From: SHZI01 sp963802215
Lineage (GTDB): Bacteria > Pseudomonadota > Gammaproteobacteria > Steroidobacterales > GCA-2729495
DNA length: 64,000 bases
Assembly: GCA_963802215.1 (NCBI GenBank)
Contig: CAWDHQ010000002.1
Coordinates: forward strand, 992,001 to 1,056,000
Reading direction: 5' to 3'
A program made the translations under genes and the position numbers. Below the pieces are notes generated by a model. It did not search any database. It was not told the origin of the DNA and saw nothing but the letters and a program-made list of their open reading frames with translations. Of this stretch, positions 1-8,888 are shown piece by piece; position 1 is the first letter of the stretch; every line of letters starts with the position of its first letter.

Positions 1-1
1 T

Positions 2-1318
2 CCCCAGGAGGTCCTGGACGCCGGCAACTGGCTGCTGGAAAACCAGAAGCTGGAGGGCAGGGCCCTCGATCAGGCCGCAAGGGCCATCGGCTTCACCCCG
101 CCCATTCGCGGGTTGATCCAGTCACCCGAAGTCGTCGACATGCTCTGCATGCAGATGGACTGGACTACCGAGCTCGGACAGGCCTTCGTCAACGACCAGG
201 CCGGCGTGCTCGATGCCGTCCAGCGGCTCCGGGCCCAGGCGAAGGACGTGGGCAACCTCGCGAGCTCCGACAAACTGACGGTCGAGACGGAGCAACAGGA
301 CGGCAAGGACGTGATCACCGTGGCGCCGCCCACCCCGCAGGTAGTCTACGTGCCCCAGTACGATCCGGTGGCGGTCTACGCACCGCCCGCGCCGGTCCCG
401 GCGCCCGCCACGACGACTACCGTGGTGACGGAAGAGAAGAAGGGCTTCAGCACCGGTGCGATGGTCACGACGGGACTGCTGGGCTTCGGCGGCGGACTCC
501 TGGTCAGCGAGATCTTCGAGGATGACGACGATGACTGGGACAACTACAGCCCGCGTTACTACGGCCCGCCCATGCCCTACTACCCGCCGTATCCCTATCG
601 GCCGCGCTACGGTAATGGCTATTACCCCAACAACGACTACCGTCGCCCGGCGAACTACAGCAAGGGATTCAACAACAACACGATCATCGTCAACAACGGT
701 AACGACGACTACTGGAACCGCTACGACGGCAAGTCCGGCAACAACCGGAACTCCCGCAAGGTGGAGAGCCCCATCTCCGCCGCGAAGCCGAACCGTCCCG
801 AACTCGACGCCCTGAACGCCCGGGCCAGGGAGCAGCCGAAGCGCGTCGCGCCGGCGCAGCCGGACTCGTGGAAGGGCCAGAGTGGTTACGCCGGGGCAAA
901 GCCGGGTGCGAAGGACAAGGTTGCCGACGCGCGCCCGGGGGATCCTGCCGGACGGACCGCTGCTGCACCGAAGGTGCAGGGGTCCTATACCGGTGGCAAG
1001 GCCGCAAGCCCGAGTGCTGCGGCCAAGGCGGCCAGCGCCAGCAGGCCCGCCGTCAAGGATGCGGCGCCCAGTGTGCAGCGCCCCGCGTCGAAGGCCGCGG
1101 CCACCGATCGCGGCCGCCCTGCAACCCCGGCGAGCAAGCCGTCGGCGCCAGCCCGCGCCCCGGACCGGAGCAAGTCCAGCGCGGTTTCCGGCGCCAGCCG
1201 CGGTGGTGCCGCCGACAAGGCGGCGAGCCAGCGTGGGCGCGAGAGCATGCCAAAGGGCGTGCCCGCCAAGGCCAGGAGTCCTGGCAGCAAGGGGCCTGGC
1301 AAGAAGGCCGGGCGATAG
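2..1318 (+). CDS. DUF3300 domain-containing protein, 5' end missing
   Basis: The reading frame is open from the first bases of the window, so the start and any signal peptide lie outside. The first ~125 visible residues carry the DUF3300 pattern: helical repeats ending in DAVQRLRAQA, then VYVPQYDPVAVY. A hydrophobic glycine-rich segment, an Asp-rich patch and a Tyr/Pro/Asn-rich stretch follow, and the last 170 residues are Ala/Lys/Pro/Ser-rich low complexity. DUF3300 proteins are exported proteins of unknown function commonly encoded beside DUF2950, as here (17 bp downstream). The TTG at 113 is internal to the domain and is not a credible start. Confidence 0.85.
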   Translation, partial: PQEVLDAGNWLLENQKLEGRALDQAARAIGFTPPIRGLIQSPEVVDMLCMQMDWTTELGQAFVNDQAGVLDAVQRLRAQAKDVGNLASSDKLTVETEQQDGKDVITVAPPTPQVVYVPQYDPVAVYAPPAPVPAPATTTTVVTEEKKGFSTGAMVTTGLLGFGGGLLVSEIFEDDDDDWDNYSPRYYGPPMPYYPPYPYRPRYGNGYYPNNDYRRPANYSKGFNNNTIIVNNGNDDYWNRYDGKSGNNRNSRKVESPISAAKPNRPELDALNARAREQPKRVAPAQPDSWKGQSGYAGAKPGAKDKVADARPGDPAGRTAAAPKVQGSYTGGKAASPSAAAKAASASRPAVKDAAPSVQRPASKAAATDRGRPATPASKPSAPARAPDRSKSSAVSGASRGGAADKAASQRGRESMPKGVPAKARSPGSKGPGKKAGR

Positions 1319-1334
1319 GGCAGGGGGATTCATC

Positions 1335-2255
1335 ATGATGCGCATTCAATCGCCACGTCTGCCCGCAACGCTGTTGCTCGGCCTCCTTCTCGCCAGCTCG
1401 CTGACGACGGCAAGTGCTGCGGACCAGTCCTTCGAGTCCGCCGAGGCTGCGGTCGCGGCTTTCGTGGCCGCGCTGGAGAAGGACGACACCGCCAGCCTGC
1501 AGGCCATGCTGGGCCCTGGCACGGAGACGCTGCTGTCCTCCGGTGATGCCATCCAGGACCAGGGTGACCGGGCGGACTTCGTCGCGGCGTACGGGAAGAA
1601 TCACTTCCTGGCAGCGGACGGTCCCGACGCCATGACGCTGGTCGTCGGTGAGAACGAATACCAGTTTCCGGTTCCCGTGGTGAAGCGCGATGGCCGCTGG
1701 GTGCTGGACGGCGAGAAAGGCGTTGACGAGCTCGTGTACCGCCGGATCGGTGGCAACGAGCTTGGCGCCATCGCCGTCTCCCGCGGCTTCGTCGATGCGC
1801 AACTCGAGTACGCCGCCGAGGGGCGCGACGGCGACCCTGCGGGCATCTATGCGCTGAAGCTGGTCAGCGACGACGGTGCGCGGAACGGACTCTACTGGCC
1901 CACCGGCGCTGACGAGCCACCGAGCCCCGCGGGACCGTTCGTGGCGGCCGCGGCAGGCGAGGGCTATCGCCGCGGGGCCCGTCAGCCCTATCACGGCTAC
2001 TACTACCGGATGCTTTACAAGCAGGGCAAGAACGCCAGGGGCGGTTACCGGGAGTACTTCAGGGGTGGCCTGCTCACCGAGGGCTTCGCCCTGGTGGCCT
2101 GGCCGGCGGAATACCAGGTAAGCGGCATCATGACCTTCATCGTCAACCAGGATGGCACGGTGTTCCAGAAGGATCTGGGCGACCGGACTGACGACGTCGT
2201 CGCGGAGATGGCGTCGTTCAATCCGGACGGGACCTGGACCGCGGTGGCCGAGTAG
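1335..2255 (+). CDS. DUF2950 family exported protein
   Basis: This 306-residue protein starts MMRIQSPRL with a hydrophobic signal peptide ending near ASAAD. The mature part has the DUF2950 layout: an N-terminal helical region (ESAEAAVAAFVAALEKDD), GRWVLDGEKG, and a C-terminal GGLLTEGFALVAWPAEY segment ending in FNPDGTW. The ATG at 1335 is chosen because a GGGGGA ribosome site precedes it; the frame is open far upstream but only as a shadow of the preceding gene. It is probably co-transcribed with the DUF3300 gene. The function is unknown; periplasmic or cell-surface location is inferred. Confidence 0.85.
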   Translation: MMRIQSPRLPATLLLGLLLASSLTTASAADQSFESAEAAVAAFVAALEKDDTASLQAMLGPGTETLLSSGDAIQDQGDRADFVAAYGKNHFLAADGPDAMTLVVGENEYQFPVPVVKRDGRWVLDGEKGVDELVYRRIGGNELGAIAVSRGFVDAQLEYAAEGRDGDPAGIYALKLVSDDGARNGLYWPTGADEPPSPAGPFVAAAAGEGYRRGARQPYHGYYYRMLYKQGKNARGGYREYFRGGLLTEGFALVAWPAEYQVSGIMTFIVNQDGTVFQKDLGDRTDDVVAEMASFNPDGTWTAVAE

Positions 2256-2311
2256 GCGGAGTGTCTGCCGCGGGTGGCTTGCGCCTCAGGAACACGGATT
2301 AAGGAATTGCG

Positions 2312-2611
2312 ATGCAGAGTTATGGACCGATTTTCCTGTCGCTTCTGGTCAGTTTCGTGGGTGGCTGGGTTATTGGCAGGACGGCGCGGCGCGCCCTGGG
2401 CACGACGATGCTGGTTACGGGTGTGATCCTGGCGCTCCTGGCCGTGCTCGGACGATTCGGCATTGGCGGGTCCATGGCCGACCAGTGGGTTCGGTCCGGT
2501 TCTGCGTGGCTGGGCGCTAACGTCGAAGGCACCGCCCGATACCTGGGCGCGTTGTTACCCGCCGCTGCCGCGGCTACCGCCGGCGGCCTGCTGGGTTTCC
2601 GCAGGAAGTAG
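2312..2611 (+). CDS. Small integral membrane protein, unassigned
   Basis: This 99-residue protein has a first membrane segment at about residues 5-22, a second at about 31-48, and an Ala/Gly-rich hydrophobic C-terminus ending in basic FRRK. An AAGGA ribosome site lies just upstream of the ATG. It follows the DUF2950 gene by 56 bp and precedes the next gene by 6 bp, so it probably belongs to the same transcript. I do not recognise the family. The spacing and good start make it a real gene rather than a chance frame. Confidence 0.65.
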   Translation: MQSYGPIFLSLLVSFVGGWVIGRTARRALGTTMLVTGVILALLAVLGRFGIGGSMADQWVRSGSAWLGANVEGTARYLGALLPAAAAATAGGLLGFRRK

Positions 2612-2617
2612 CCCTCC

Positions 2618-3415
2618 ATGATGGATCGCGCAGGAGTTTGCTGGCGGGTGCGCTACCCGCTGGCCATGGCGGCGGCTCTAGCCGCTGCCATGGCAGTGGC
2701 TCCCCTGCAGCTGGCCGAAGCCGACGAGTCTGCCGACGAACTCTCCCGCCAGGCGACGGATCCCACGGCATCACTGATGTCCTTCGGGCTGATCGGCGGT
2801 TACACGGGCGACTACCACGGTAACACCCCCGGTGACGACGACCGGACGGAGATCAAGTTCCAGCCCGTCATCCCGTTCCAGGCCTTCGGCACCTCAAACA
2901 TCCTCCGGCTGAGCCTGCCTTACCAGGTGAGCGGCCGGGGCGAGAACGGCCTGGGCGACGTGACGCTTTTCGACCTCATCGTGATCAACGAAAGCTGGGG
3001 TCGCTGGGGCGTCGGTCCCGTGATGACCTTCGCGACGGACGACGACGCCCCTGACGACTTCGTCCTGGGTCCCGCCATCGGCGGTGTCTGGCAGTACTCG
3101 AAGAAGTTGAACCTGGGCCTGTTCAACCAGAACGTCTTCGGCGGCGACACCGGCATCAGCCAGCTCCAGCCCATCGTGGCGTACCAGCTAGGCAGTGGCT
3201 GGTCGCTGAGCGCCGGCGACCTCCAGTTCGTCTACGACTGGGAAGACAGCCGCTGGTTGTCGGTGCCCATCGGAGCGCAGCTCGGCAAGGTGACGAAGGT
3301 CGCGGGCCAGGCCGTGCGCTTTGCGGTGAACCCCCAGTACAACCTGATTGACGACGACGGCCTGGAGAAGTGGAAGGTGTTGTTGACCTTCACGCTGCTG
3401 GTGCCGTCCAGTTGA
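2618..3415 (+). CDS. Outer-membrane beta-barrel protein, MetA-pathway-like
   Basis: A 265-residue exported protein. After a hydrophobic leader (about residues 12-33) come alternating amphipathic strands typical of an outer-membrane barrel, with phrases such as DVTLFDLIVINESWG, GPVMTFATDD and AVNPQYNLIDDDG. This resembles the neuromedin U / phenol-degradation MetA-like family, often annotated as a transporter. Two ATG codons (2618, 2621) are possible; the first is given. It is followed by a second barrel of the same general type, so the two may be distant paralogues acting at the outer membrane. No substrate can be inferred. Confidence 0.7.
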   Translation: MMDRAGVCWRVRYPLAMAAALAAAMAVAPLQLAEADESADELSRQATDPTASLMSFGLIGGYTGDYHGNTPGDDDRTEIKFQPVIPFQAFGTSNILRLSLPYQVSGRGENGLGDVTLFDLIVINESWGRWGVGPVMTFATDDDAPDDFVLGPAIGGVWQYSKKLNLGLFNQNVFGGDTGISQLQPIVAYQLGSGWSLSAGDLQFVYDWEDSRWLSVPIGAQLGKVTKVAGQAVRFAVNPQYNLIDDDGLEKWKVLLTFTLLVPSS

Positions 3416-3463
3416 GTACTGCACCCAGTGCAACGTAAAGAAGTTCCCAAGAGGATCCCCGAG

Positions 3464-4483
3464 ATGATGAGATTCAAGCTTTTGACCACTGCCAGCCTCG
3501 CGGCCCTGACACTGGTGGGGTTCGCATCGACCGCCGGGGCGGCAGAAGGCGGCACGGGTGTCTACCTGCTCGGCAAGCGCGGTCCGCTCGCCGCCTTCGT
3601 GCCGAAGCCAGGCTGGTACCTGACGAATGACGTCTTTTTCCTCAACGCGGACCGATCCGATCTCACCCCGCTCGGCGACCGCGTCGTGGGCAACGTCGAT
3701 GCGGAGGCACTGATCAACATCGCCCAGGTCACTTGGGTCGCGGACACGACAGTCTTCGGCGGACGTCTGGCCTTCACCGGCGTGCTGCCCTACGGGAACG
3801 TGGACGTGAGCGCGAGCGGAACCGTCGAAGGTCCGGGTGGTATCGAACTCGGCTTACCGATCTCCGACTCGGAGACAGGCTTTGGTGACCCGGCCCTCGG
3901 CACCTCCCTTGGCTGGAAGAAGCGCACCGGGGACAAGTTCCGGGCCTGGAGCACTTATGCCTCGGTGTTCATCCCGGTCGGGGACTATGAAGTTGGCCGT
4001 ATCGCCAACGTCGGCAAGAACCGCTGGGCGGCCGATGTAGGTGGCGCCTACACCATGGCCAATTTCAAGGGTGGCCGGGAACTGTCGTCGGTGCTCGGGT
4101 TCACCTTCAACGGCGATAACGAGGATACCGACTACAGCACCGGCACCGAGATGCACCTCGAACTCGCGGGCAAGCAGCACCTGCCCAAGCACTGGTCATT
4201 CGGGGTGGTCGGGTACTGGTATGAGCAGCTGAGCGGTGACTCGAACAACCCGGAAATTCTCGGCGACTTCAAGGGCCGCGCGATTGCGATCGGTCCCGAG
4301 ATCTCATACCAGTTCATGCAGAACCCCAAGCGCCCGGTCACGGTGGACCTGCGCTGGTACAGCGAATTCGAGGTCAAGAACCGTCTCGAGGGCGACTCGG
4401 TCTTCCTGACCGTATCCGTCCCACTCGCCATTACCGCGAAGCCGTCCTCCGACAACGTCTGGACGCAGCCCGAACGGCAGTAA
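3464..4483 (+). CDS. Outer-membrane transport-like protein (SphA/MetA type)
   Basis: A 339-residue protein with signal peptide MMRFKLLTTASLAALTLVGF ending near AGAAE. The body is a predicted beta-barrel with phrases common to the MetA/SphA-like family: GDPALGTSLGWKK, FIPVGDYEVGRIANVGKNRW, GKQHLPKHWSFGVVGYWY and a strand-rich C-terminus. The ATG at 3464 has a GAGGA ribosome site; an in-frame GTG at 3428 would add 12 residues in front of the signal peptide and is less likely. It lies upstream of two DUF3604 genes, which suggests outer-membrane access for their substrate, but this is inference. Confidence 0.7.
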   Translation: MMRFKLLTTASLAALTLVGFASTAGAAEGGTGVYLLGKRGPLAAFVPKPGWYLTNDVFFLNADRSDLTPLGDRVVGNVDAEALINIAQVTWVADTTVFGGRLAFTGVLPYGNVDVSASGTVEGPGGIELGLPISDSETGFGDPALGTSLGWKKRTGDKFRAWSTYASVFIPVGDYEVGRIANVGKNRWAADVGGAYTMANFKGGRELSSVLGFTFNGDNEDTDYSTGTEMHLELAGKQHLPKHWSFGVVGYWYEQLSGDSNNPEILGDFKGRAIAIGPEISYQFMQNPKRPVTVDLRWYSEFEVKNRLEGDSVFLTVSVPLAITAKPSSDNVWTQPERQ

Positions 4484-4548
4484 AGGACGGCGACCCCCAC
4501 CCGACTCCATAGGCACATCCACGACGCACGACGATAGGGGAGAGTTCC

Positions 4549-6501
4549 ATGAAGGCAAGTCACTTGACGCTGGTCATCGGGCTGGCATTGGCGACAGGCG
4601 TGAGCCTGGCCGAACAGGGCAAGGTCGTCGAGGACCGGGACGACGCGACACCCGTGGCGACCACCGCCGCGACGCCTGCGGACCGGGGCTTCTCCCCCTA
4701 CGCGGGACGCCAGTACCCGGCCCGGGTCTACTGGGGAGACACGCACCACCACACGTCGAACTCGGGTGACGGCTTCATGGCCGGTAACCGGCTTGGACCG
4801 GAGGATGCCTACCGCTTCGCGCGTGGCGAGGAAGTGGTCTCGTCGACGGGCGTGCCGGCAAAGCTGTCGCGGCCGCTCGACTTCCTCGTGATTTCCGATC
4901 ACGCCGAAGGCCTGGGGCTCATGTACGAGGTCTACAACGCCAACCCGGCCTTCGTCTCCGACCCGACGCTCGCGCGCTGGGGCGAGGCCCTGAAGGCAGG
5001 GGGCAAGGCAGCGTCGGATGCCGCCAACGAACTGACCTCCGCCCAGGCGCAGGGCACCTTGCCTGCGGCGATCAAGGACCCGAAGGTGGTCGGGCCGGTG
5101 ATGAAGTCGGTCTGGCAGGCATACACGGCGACCGCCGAGAAGTACAACGAACCGGGACGCTTCACGGCCATGATCGGCTACGAGTGGACCTCGGTGCCGG
5201 GCGGCAATAACCTGCACCGCAACATCCTCTTCCGGGACGGCAAGGACAAGGCCGACCAGGTGTTCCCGTTCTCCGCCTGGCAGAGCGAGGACCCCGAGAA
5301 GCTCTGGGCATGGATGGACACCTACGAGACAAAGACCGGCGGCCGGCTGCTCGCCATTCCGCACAACGGCAACCTCTCGAACGGCCGCATGTTCGAACTG
5401 ACGGACTTCTCCGGCCAGCCGCTGACACGCGATTACGCGGAGCGTCGCGCCCGGTGGGAGGTGCTGCAGGAGATCATCCAGACCAAGGGCAACAGCGAGA
5501 CGCACCCGACGCTCTCGCCGAATGACGAATTCGCGGGCGACCTCGGCGTCGCCGGCTGGGAGTACGGCAACCTGACGCTGGAAGACGCGCCGGAAACGCC
5601 GGAGATGCGGCCAACCATGTACCTGCGCGGCGGCCTGATGCGCGGACTCGAGCAGGAAGCGAAGCTCGGGGTCAACCCGTTCAAGTTCGGCATCTTGGGC
5701 GGCACCGACGTGCACAACTCGCTGACGGCCATCGAAGAGGATAACTACTACGGCAAGCACGTCTACCAGGAGCCCAGCGCAAAACGCTGGGAGCATGTCT
5801 CGAAGCAGGGGTTCGGCAAGACCCGCTACACCTGGCACTACATGGCCGCGGGCTACGCGGCGGTGTGGGCCACCGACAACACCCGTGAGGCGCTGTGGGA
5901 TGCGATGAAGCGCAAGGAAGTGTACGGCACTTCCGGCACGCGCCTGACCGTGCGCTTCTTCGGCGGCTGGGATTATCAGCCTGCTGACCTGAAGAACCGC
6001 AACTTCGCGTGGGTCGGTTACCAGAAGGGCGTGCCGATGGGTGGCGACCTGACCAAGGCGCCCGCGGGCAAGTCGCCGACCTTCCTCGTCGCCGCCATGA
6101 AGGACCCAATGTTCGGCAACCTGGACCGCATCCAGATCGTCAAGGCCTGGGTCGGCAAGGACGGCAAGGCGCAGGAGCGCGTCTACGACGTCGCCTGGGG
6201 CGACGCCGACAGGCGCACGCCCGGCACCGATGGCAAACTGCCATCGGTGGGTAACACGGTGGATGTCACCGATGCGACCTGGACCAACACCATCGGAGAC
6301 CCCGAACTCGGCGCTGTCTGGAAGGACCCGGACTTCGATCGGACGCAGCGCGCGTTCTATTACGCGCGCGTCATCGAGATCCCGACGCCGCGCTGGACCG
6401 CCTACGACCAGGTCCGCTTCGGGATCAGGATGTCGCCCGAGGTCCCGATGACGCAGCAGGAACGCGCCTGGACTTCGCCCATCTGGTACACGCCCAACTA
6501 G
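4549..6501 (+). CDS. DUF3604 domain-containing exported protein (PHP-like)
   Basis: A 650-residue protein with a short signal peptide (residues 1-22). The DUF3604 domain begins with VYWGDTHHHTSNSGDG, continues through DFLVISDHAEG and IPHNGNLSNGR, and has GGTDVHNSL late in the sequence. The His/Asp clusters resemble the metal-binding motifs of PHP-type metallohydrolases. It ends ERAWTSPIWYTPN, nearly identical to the end of the next gene, so the two are tandem paralogues. A GGGGAGA ribosome site precedes the ATG. The substrate is unknown; periplasmic location is inferred from the signal peptide. Confidence 0.85.
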   Translation: MKASHLTLVIGLALATGVSLAEQGKVVEDRDDATPVATTAATPADRGFSPYAGRQYPARVYWGDTHHHTSNSGDGFMAGNRLGPEDAYRFARGEEVVSSTGVPAKLSRPLDFLVISDHAEGLGLMYEVYNANPAFVSDPTLARWGEALKAGGKAASDAANELTSAQAQGTLPAAIKDPKVVGPVMKSVWQAYTATAEKYNEPGRFTAMIGYEWTSVPGGNNLHRNILFRDGKDKADQVFPFSAWQSEDPEKLWAWMDTYETKTGGRLLAIPHNGNLSNGRMFELTDFSGQPLTRDYAERRARWEVLQEIIQTKGNSETHPTLSPNDEFAGDLGVAGWEYGNLTLEDAPETPEMRPTMYLRGGLMRGLEQEAKLGVNPFKFGILGGTDVHNSLTAIEEDNYYGKHVYQEPSAKRWEHVSKQGFGKTRYTWHYMAAGYAAVWATDNTREALWDAMKRKEVYGTSGTRLTVRFFGGWDYQPADLKNRNFAWVGYQKGVPMGGDLTKAPAGKSPTFLVAAMKDPMFGNLDRIQIVKAWVGKDGKAQERVYDVAWGDADRRTPGTDGKLPSVGNTVDVTDATWTNTIGDPELGAVWKDPDFDRTQRAFYYARVIEIPTPRWTAYDQVRFGIRMSPEVPMTQQERAWTSPIWYTPN

Positions 6502-6526
6502 CTCGTCTTTGCACGGAGAAGGTCAA

Positions 6527-8431
6527 ATGAGGCACGTTTGTCGCCCCAAGGGGTGTGGCATCGGCGGCGCCAGGATGGTGGTCCTGATGAGCGTACTGGC
6601 CCTGGCGGCCTGCGGCGGCAAGCCTCCGGCAGCCACGGCACCGGTGGCGAAAGCGCCAGCGGCCGCGCCAGCTCAGCCCGTCATCCCGTCCAACCCGCTG
6701 AAGGAGGCCTACTTCGGCGAGACGCACCTGCACACCGCCTATTCGCTGGACGCCTACCTGGGCGGCACGCGCCTGACGCCCGGCGATGCCTATCGCTTCG
6801 CCCGGGGCGAGGAGATGGAGGTGAACGGCGAGAAGGTGAAGATCGACCGGCCGCTGGACTTCGCCGCCGTCACGGATCACGCCGAGTACCTGGGCGAGAT
6901 GTACTCCACCATGGTGGAGGGTGCGCCCGGCCACGACCAGGAGCTGCTGAAGGAGCTCCGCACGATGACCGGCTTCGAGGAGCGCGAGGCCTGGTTCGCC
7001 AAATACGTCGTCGCCAACAATCGCGGCAGCACGCCCCAGCATGCGCCGTTCTTCGCCGGGCCGGAAACGGTGAAGAGCGCCTGGAAGGTGATCCTCGAGG
7101 CCGCGGAGAAGTACAACGAGCCCGGCGTCTTCACGACCATTCCGGCCTTCGAGTGGAGCGCGGCGCCCAAGGGCGGCAACCTGCATCGCAATGTCTTCTT
7201 CCGGGACACCAACGTGCCGGACATGCCCATGAGCTACGTGGACATCAACCGGGAGGAGGGCCTGTGGCAGTGGATGGCAGGCCTGGAGGAAAAGGGCATG
7301 AAGGTCTTTGCCGTGCCCCACAACTCCAACGCCAGCAAGAAGATGATGTTCGCGCCGGACGACTCCTCCGGCAAGCCACTGGACCGGGACTACGCCGCGC
7401 TCCGCGCCCGGTTCGAGCCGCTCATCGAGATGATGCAGATCAAGGGCAACTCGGAGGTGCACCGCAAGTTCTGGGCGGCCGACGAGTTCGCCGGGTTCGA
7501 GAATGCCGATTCCCTGGCCGACTACAGCGGCCGCACGCTGGAGCGCGAGAACTTCGTGCGTTACGGCCTCGTCAAGGGCCTGGCCTACGAGAAGTCACTG
7601 GGCGTGAACCCCTGGAAGTACGGCGTGGTTGGCGGCACCGACAATCACAACGGCACGCCCGCCAACGTGGCCGAGGACAACTGGGCGATCGGCAGCCACG
7701 GTGGCGCGGACGGCACTGTGGAACGGCGCCGGACCGGCGAAGTCGGCGGCTGGGCGAAGGCGAGGGACTTGAACCCGGGATCCATTGCCGGCGTCTGGGC
7801 GCCCGAGAACACCAGGGCCGCGATCTGGGACGCGATGAAGGCCAAGGAGACCTTTGCGACCAGCGGCCCGCGGATCAAGGTGCGGCTGTTCGGCGGGTTC
7901 GACCTGCCGGACCAGCTGGAGGACGGAGCCGATCTCGTCCGCCAGGGCTACGCGAAGGGCGTCCCCATGGGCGGCACGCTCACCCCGGCGGCCGTGGGGG
8001 GCAAGCCCGGTCAGCCCCGCTTCGCCGTCTGGGCCAGCAAGGATGCCAATGATGGCAACCTGGACCGGATCCAGATCGTCAAGGGCTGGGTCGGGCCGGA
8101 TGGTTCTCCCCAGGAGAAGATCATCAACGTTGCCTGGTCCGGGGACCGCGCCTTGAAGGCCGACGGGTCGCTGGATCCCGTTGGCAGCAGCGTGGACCTG
8201 AAGACCGCCACCTACTCCAACGACATCGGCAGCCCGGAGCTGCTGGGGACCTGGACGGACACGTCGTTCGATCCGGCCCAGGGTGCGGTGTACTACGCCC
8301 GCGTCCTGCAGATCCCCACGCCCCGCTGGAGCACCTACGACGCGGTGCGCGCCGGACTGCCGTTGCTCGACGGCGTGCCCGCGACGGTCACCGAGCGCGC
8401 CTGGACCTCCCCCATCTGGTACACCCCCTGA
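6527..8431 (+). CDS. DUF3604 domain-containing lipoprotein (PHP-like)
   Basis: A 634-residue paralogue of the preceding gene. It carries a lipobox at residues 26-29 (LAAC) after a basic, somewhat long N-terminus, so it is probably anchored in a membrane from the periplasmic side. The domain has GETHLHTAYSLDAYLGG, AAVTDHAEYLG, VPHNSNASKK and GGTDNHNGTP, the same His/Asp motif order as its neighbour. The ATG at 6527 is preceded by GGAGA; a TTG at 6509 is in frame but lies in front of that ribosome site. One protein may be free and the other anchored, acting on the same substrate (inference). Confidence 0.85.
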   Translation: MRHVCRPKGCGIGGARMVVLMSVLALAACGGKPPAATAPVAKAPAAAPAQPVIPSNPLKEAYFGETHLHTAYSLDAYLGGTRLTPGDAYRFARGEEMEVNGEKVKIDRPLDFAAVTDHAEYLGEMYSTMVEGAPGHDQELLKELRTMTGFEEREAWFAKYVVANNRGSTPQHAPFFAGPETVKSAWKVILEAAEKYNEPGVFTTIPAFEWSAAPKGGNLHRNVFFRDTNVPDMPMSYVDINREEGLWQWMAGLEEKGMKVFAVPHNSNASKKMMFAPDDSSGKPLDRDYAALRARFEPLIEMMQIKGNSEVHRKFWAADEFAGFENADSLADYSGRTLERENFVRYGLVKGLAYEKSLGVNPWKYGVVGGTDNHNGTPANVAEDNWAIGSHGGADGTVERRRTGEVGGWAKARDLNPGSIAGVWAPENTRAAIWDAMKAKETFATSGPRIKVRLFGGFDLPDQLEDGADLVRQGYAKGVPMGGTLTPAAVGGKPGQPRFAVWASKDANDGNLDRIQIVKGWVGPDGSPQEKIINVAWSGDRALKADGSLDPVGSSVDLKTATYSNDIGSPELLGTWTDTSFDPAQGAVYYARVLQIPTPRWSTYDAVRAGLPLLDGVPATVTERAWTSPIWYTP

Positions 8432-8433
8432 TC

Positions 8434-8450
8434 AATCGGGGTCAGACCCC
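8434..8450. repeat. GGGGTCAGACCCC short palindromic element
   Basis: Three bases after the DUF3604 stop lies AATCGGGGTCAGACCCC, in which GGGGTC and GACCCC are perfect inverted arms around a single A. The same AATCGGGGTCAGAC core recurs at 8824. The two copies bracket the small gene at 8486-8818. Such GGGGTCAGAC palindromes are common dispersed elements in gammaproteobacteria and are often seen near REP-type transposases; one such transposase lies at 37093-37698. Confidence 0.6.
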
Positions 8451-8485
8451 TATTTGCACTTAACATCGCAAGGAGATTGCACAAC

Positions 8486-8818
8486 ATGGTTACTGGAACC
8501 ATCAGGACGGCCGCGTTGACCCTGGCTCTGGCACTGGCCAGCCAGGTCGCTCAGAGTGGCATCGTTGATCCGGACTGCACGGCGGAAAAGGCAGCCAAGA
8601 GCGCCGCGGCGAAGGCCACGGTCGGGGTCGGCGGCCGCTGCTCGCCCGCCGAGGCGGCGAAGGACTCCGCGAAGGAAGCCGTCGGCCTCGAGGACAAGGG
8701 CCCGGTCGAGAAGGCCAAGGAGGATGTCAGCAACCCGCTGAAGAAGGACGACGACAAGGACAAGAAGGAAAAGAAGGACAAGAAGGAAGAAGACAAGAAC
8801 AAGGACGACAAGAAATAG
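8486..8818 (+). CDS. Small exported Lys/Asp-rich protein
   Basis: A 110-residue protein with a signal-peptide-like start (residues 6-23, IRTAALTLALALASQVAQSG). Two cysteines follow, and then a long charged tail made almost entirely of Lys, Asp and Glu (KKDDDKDKKEKKDKKEEDKN). The ATG at 8486 has an AAGGAG ribosome site; a TTG at 8477 overlaps that site and is rejected. The charged tail should be disordered and could bind metal, nucleic acid or polyanions, but there is no family match I recognise. It sits alone between two palindromic elements, so it may be a recent insertion or an independently transcribed gene. Confidence 0.6.
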   Translation: MVTGTIRTAALTLALALASQVAQSGIVDPDCTAEKAAKSAAAKATVGVGGRCSPAEAAKDSAKEAVGLEDKGPVEKAKEDVSNPLKKDDDKDKKEKKDKKEEDKNKDDKK

Positions 8819-8823
8819 TCCAG

Positions 8824-8870
8824 AATCGGGGTCAGACTGCTATTTAGTACACAATTGGAGTCTGACCCCC
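8824..8870. repeat. Paired GGGGTCAGAC inverted repeat
   Basis: AATCGGGGTCAGAC at 8824-8837 faces its inverted copy GTCTGACCCC at 8860-8869, giving a perfect 10-bp stem with a 22-nt loop. It lies just after the Lys/Asp-rich gene and before the parvulin gene. It is related in sequence to the palindrome at 8434-8450. It may act as a weak terminator, or may simply be a dispersed REP-like element. Confidence 0.6.
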
Positions 8871-8888
8871 ATTTGTTGATCGTCCTGC

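Noticed and set aside
2..113. TTG 113 as start of the DUF3300 gene
   Set aside because: The conserved domain continues upstream to the first bases of the window, so the gene is simply cut by the window edge.
8434..8870. GGGGTCAGAC repeats as phage or integron attachment sites
   Set aside because: No integrase is near, the copies are short palindromes rather than direct att repeats, and similar elements are common dispersed repeats.
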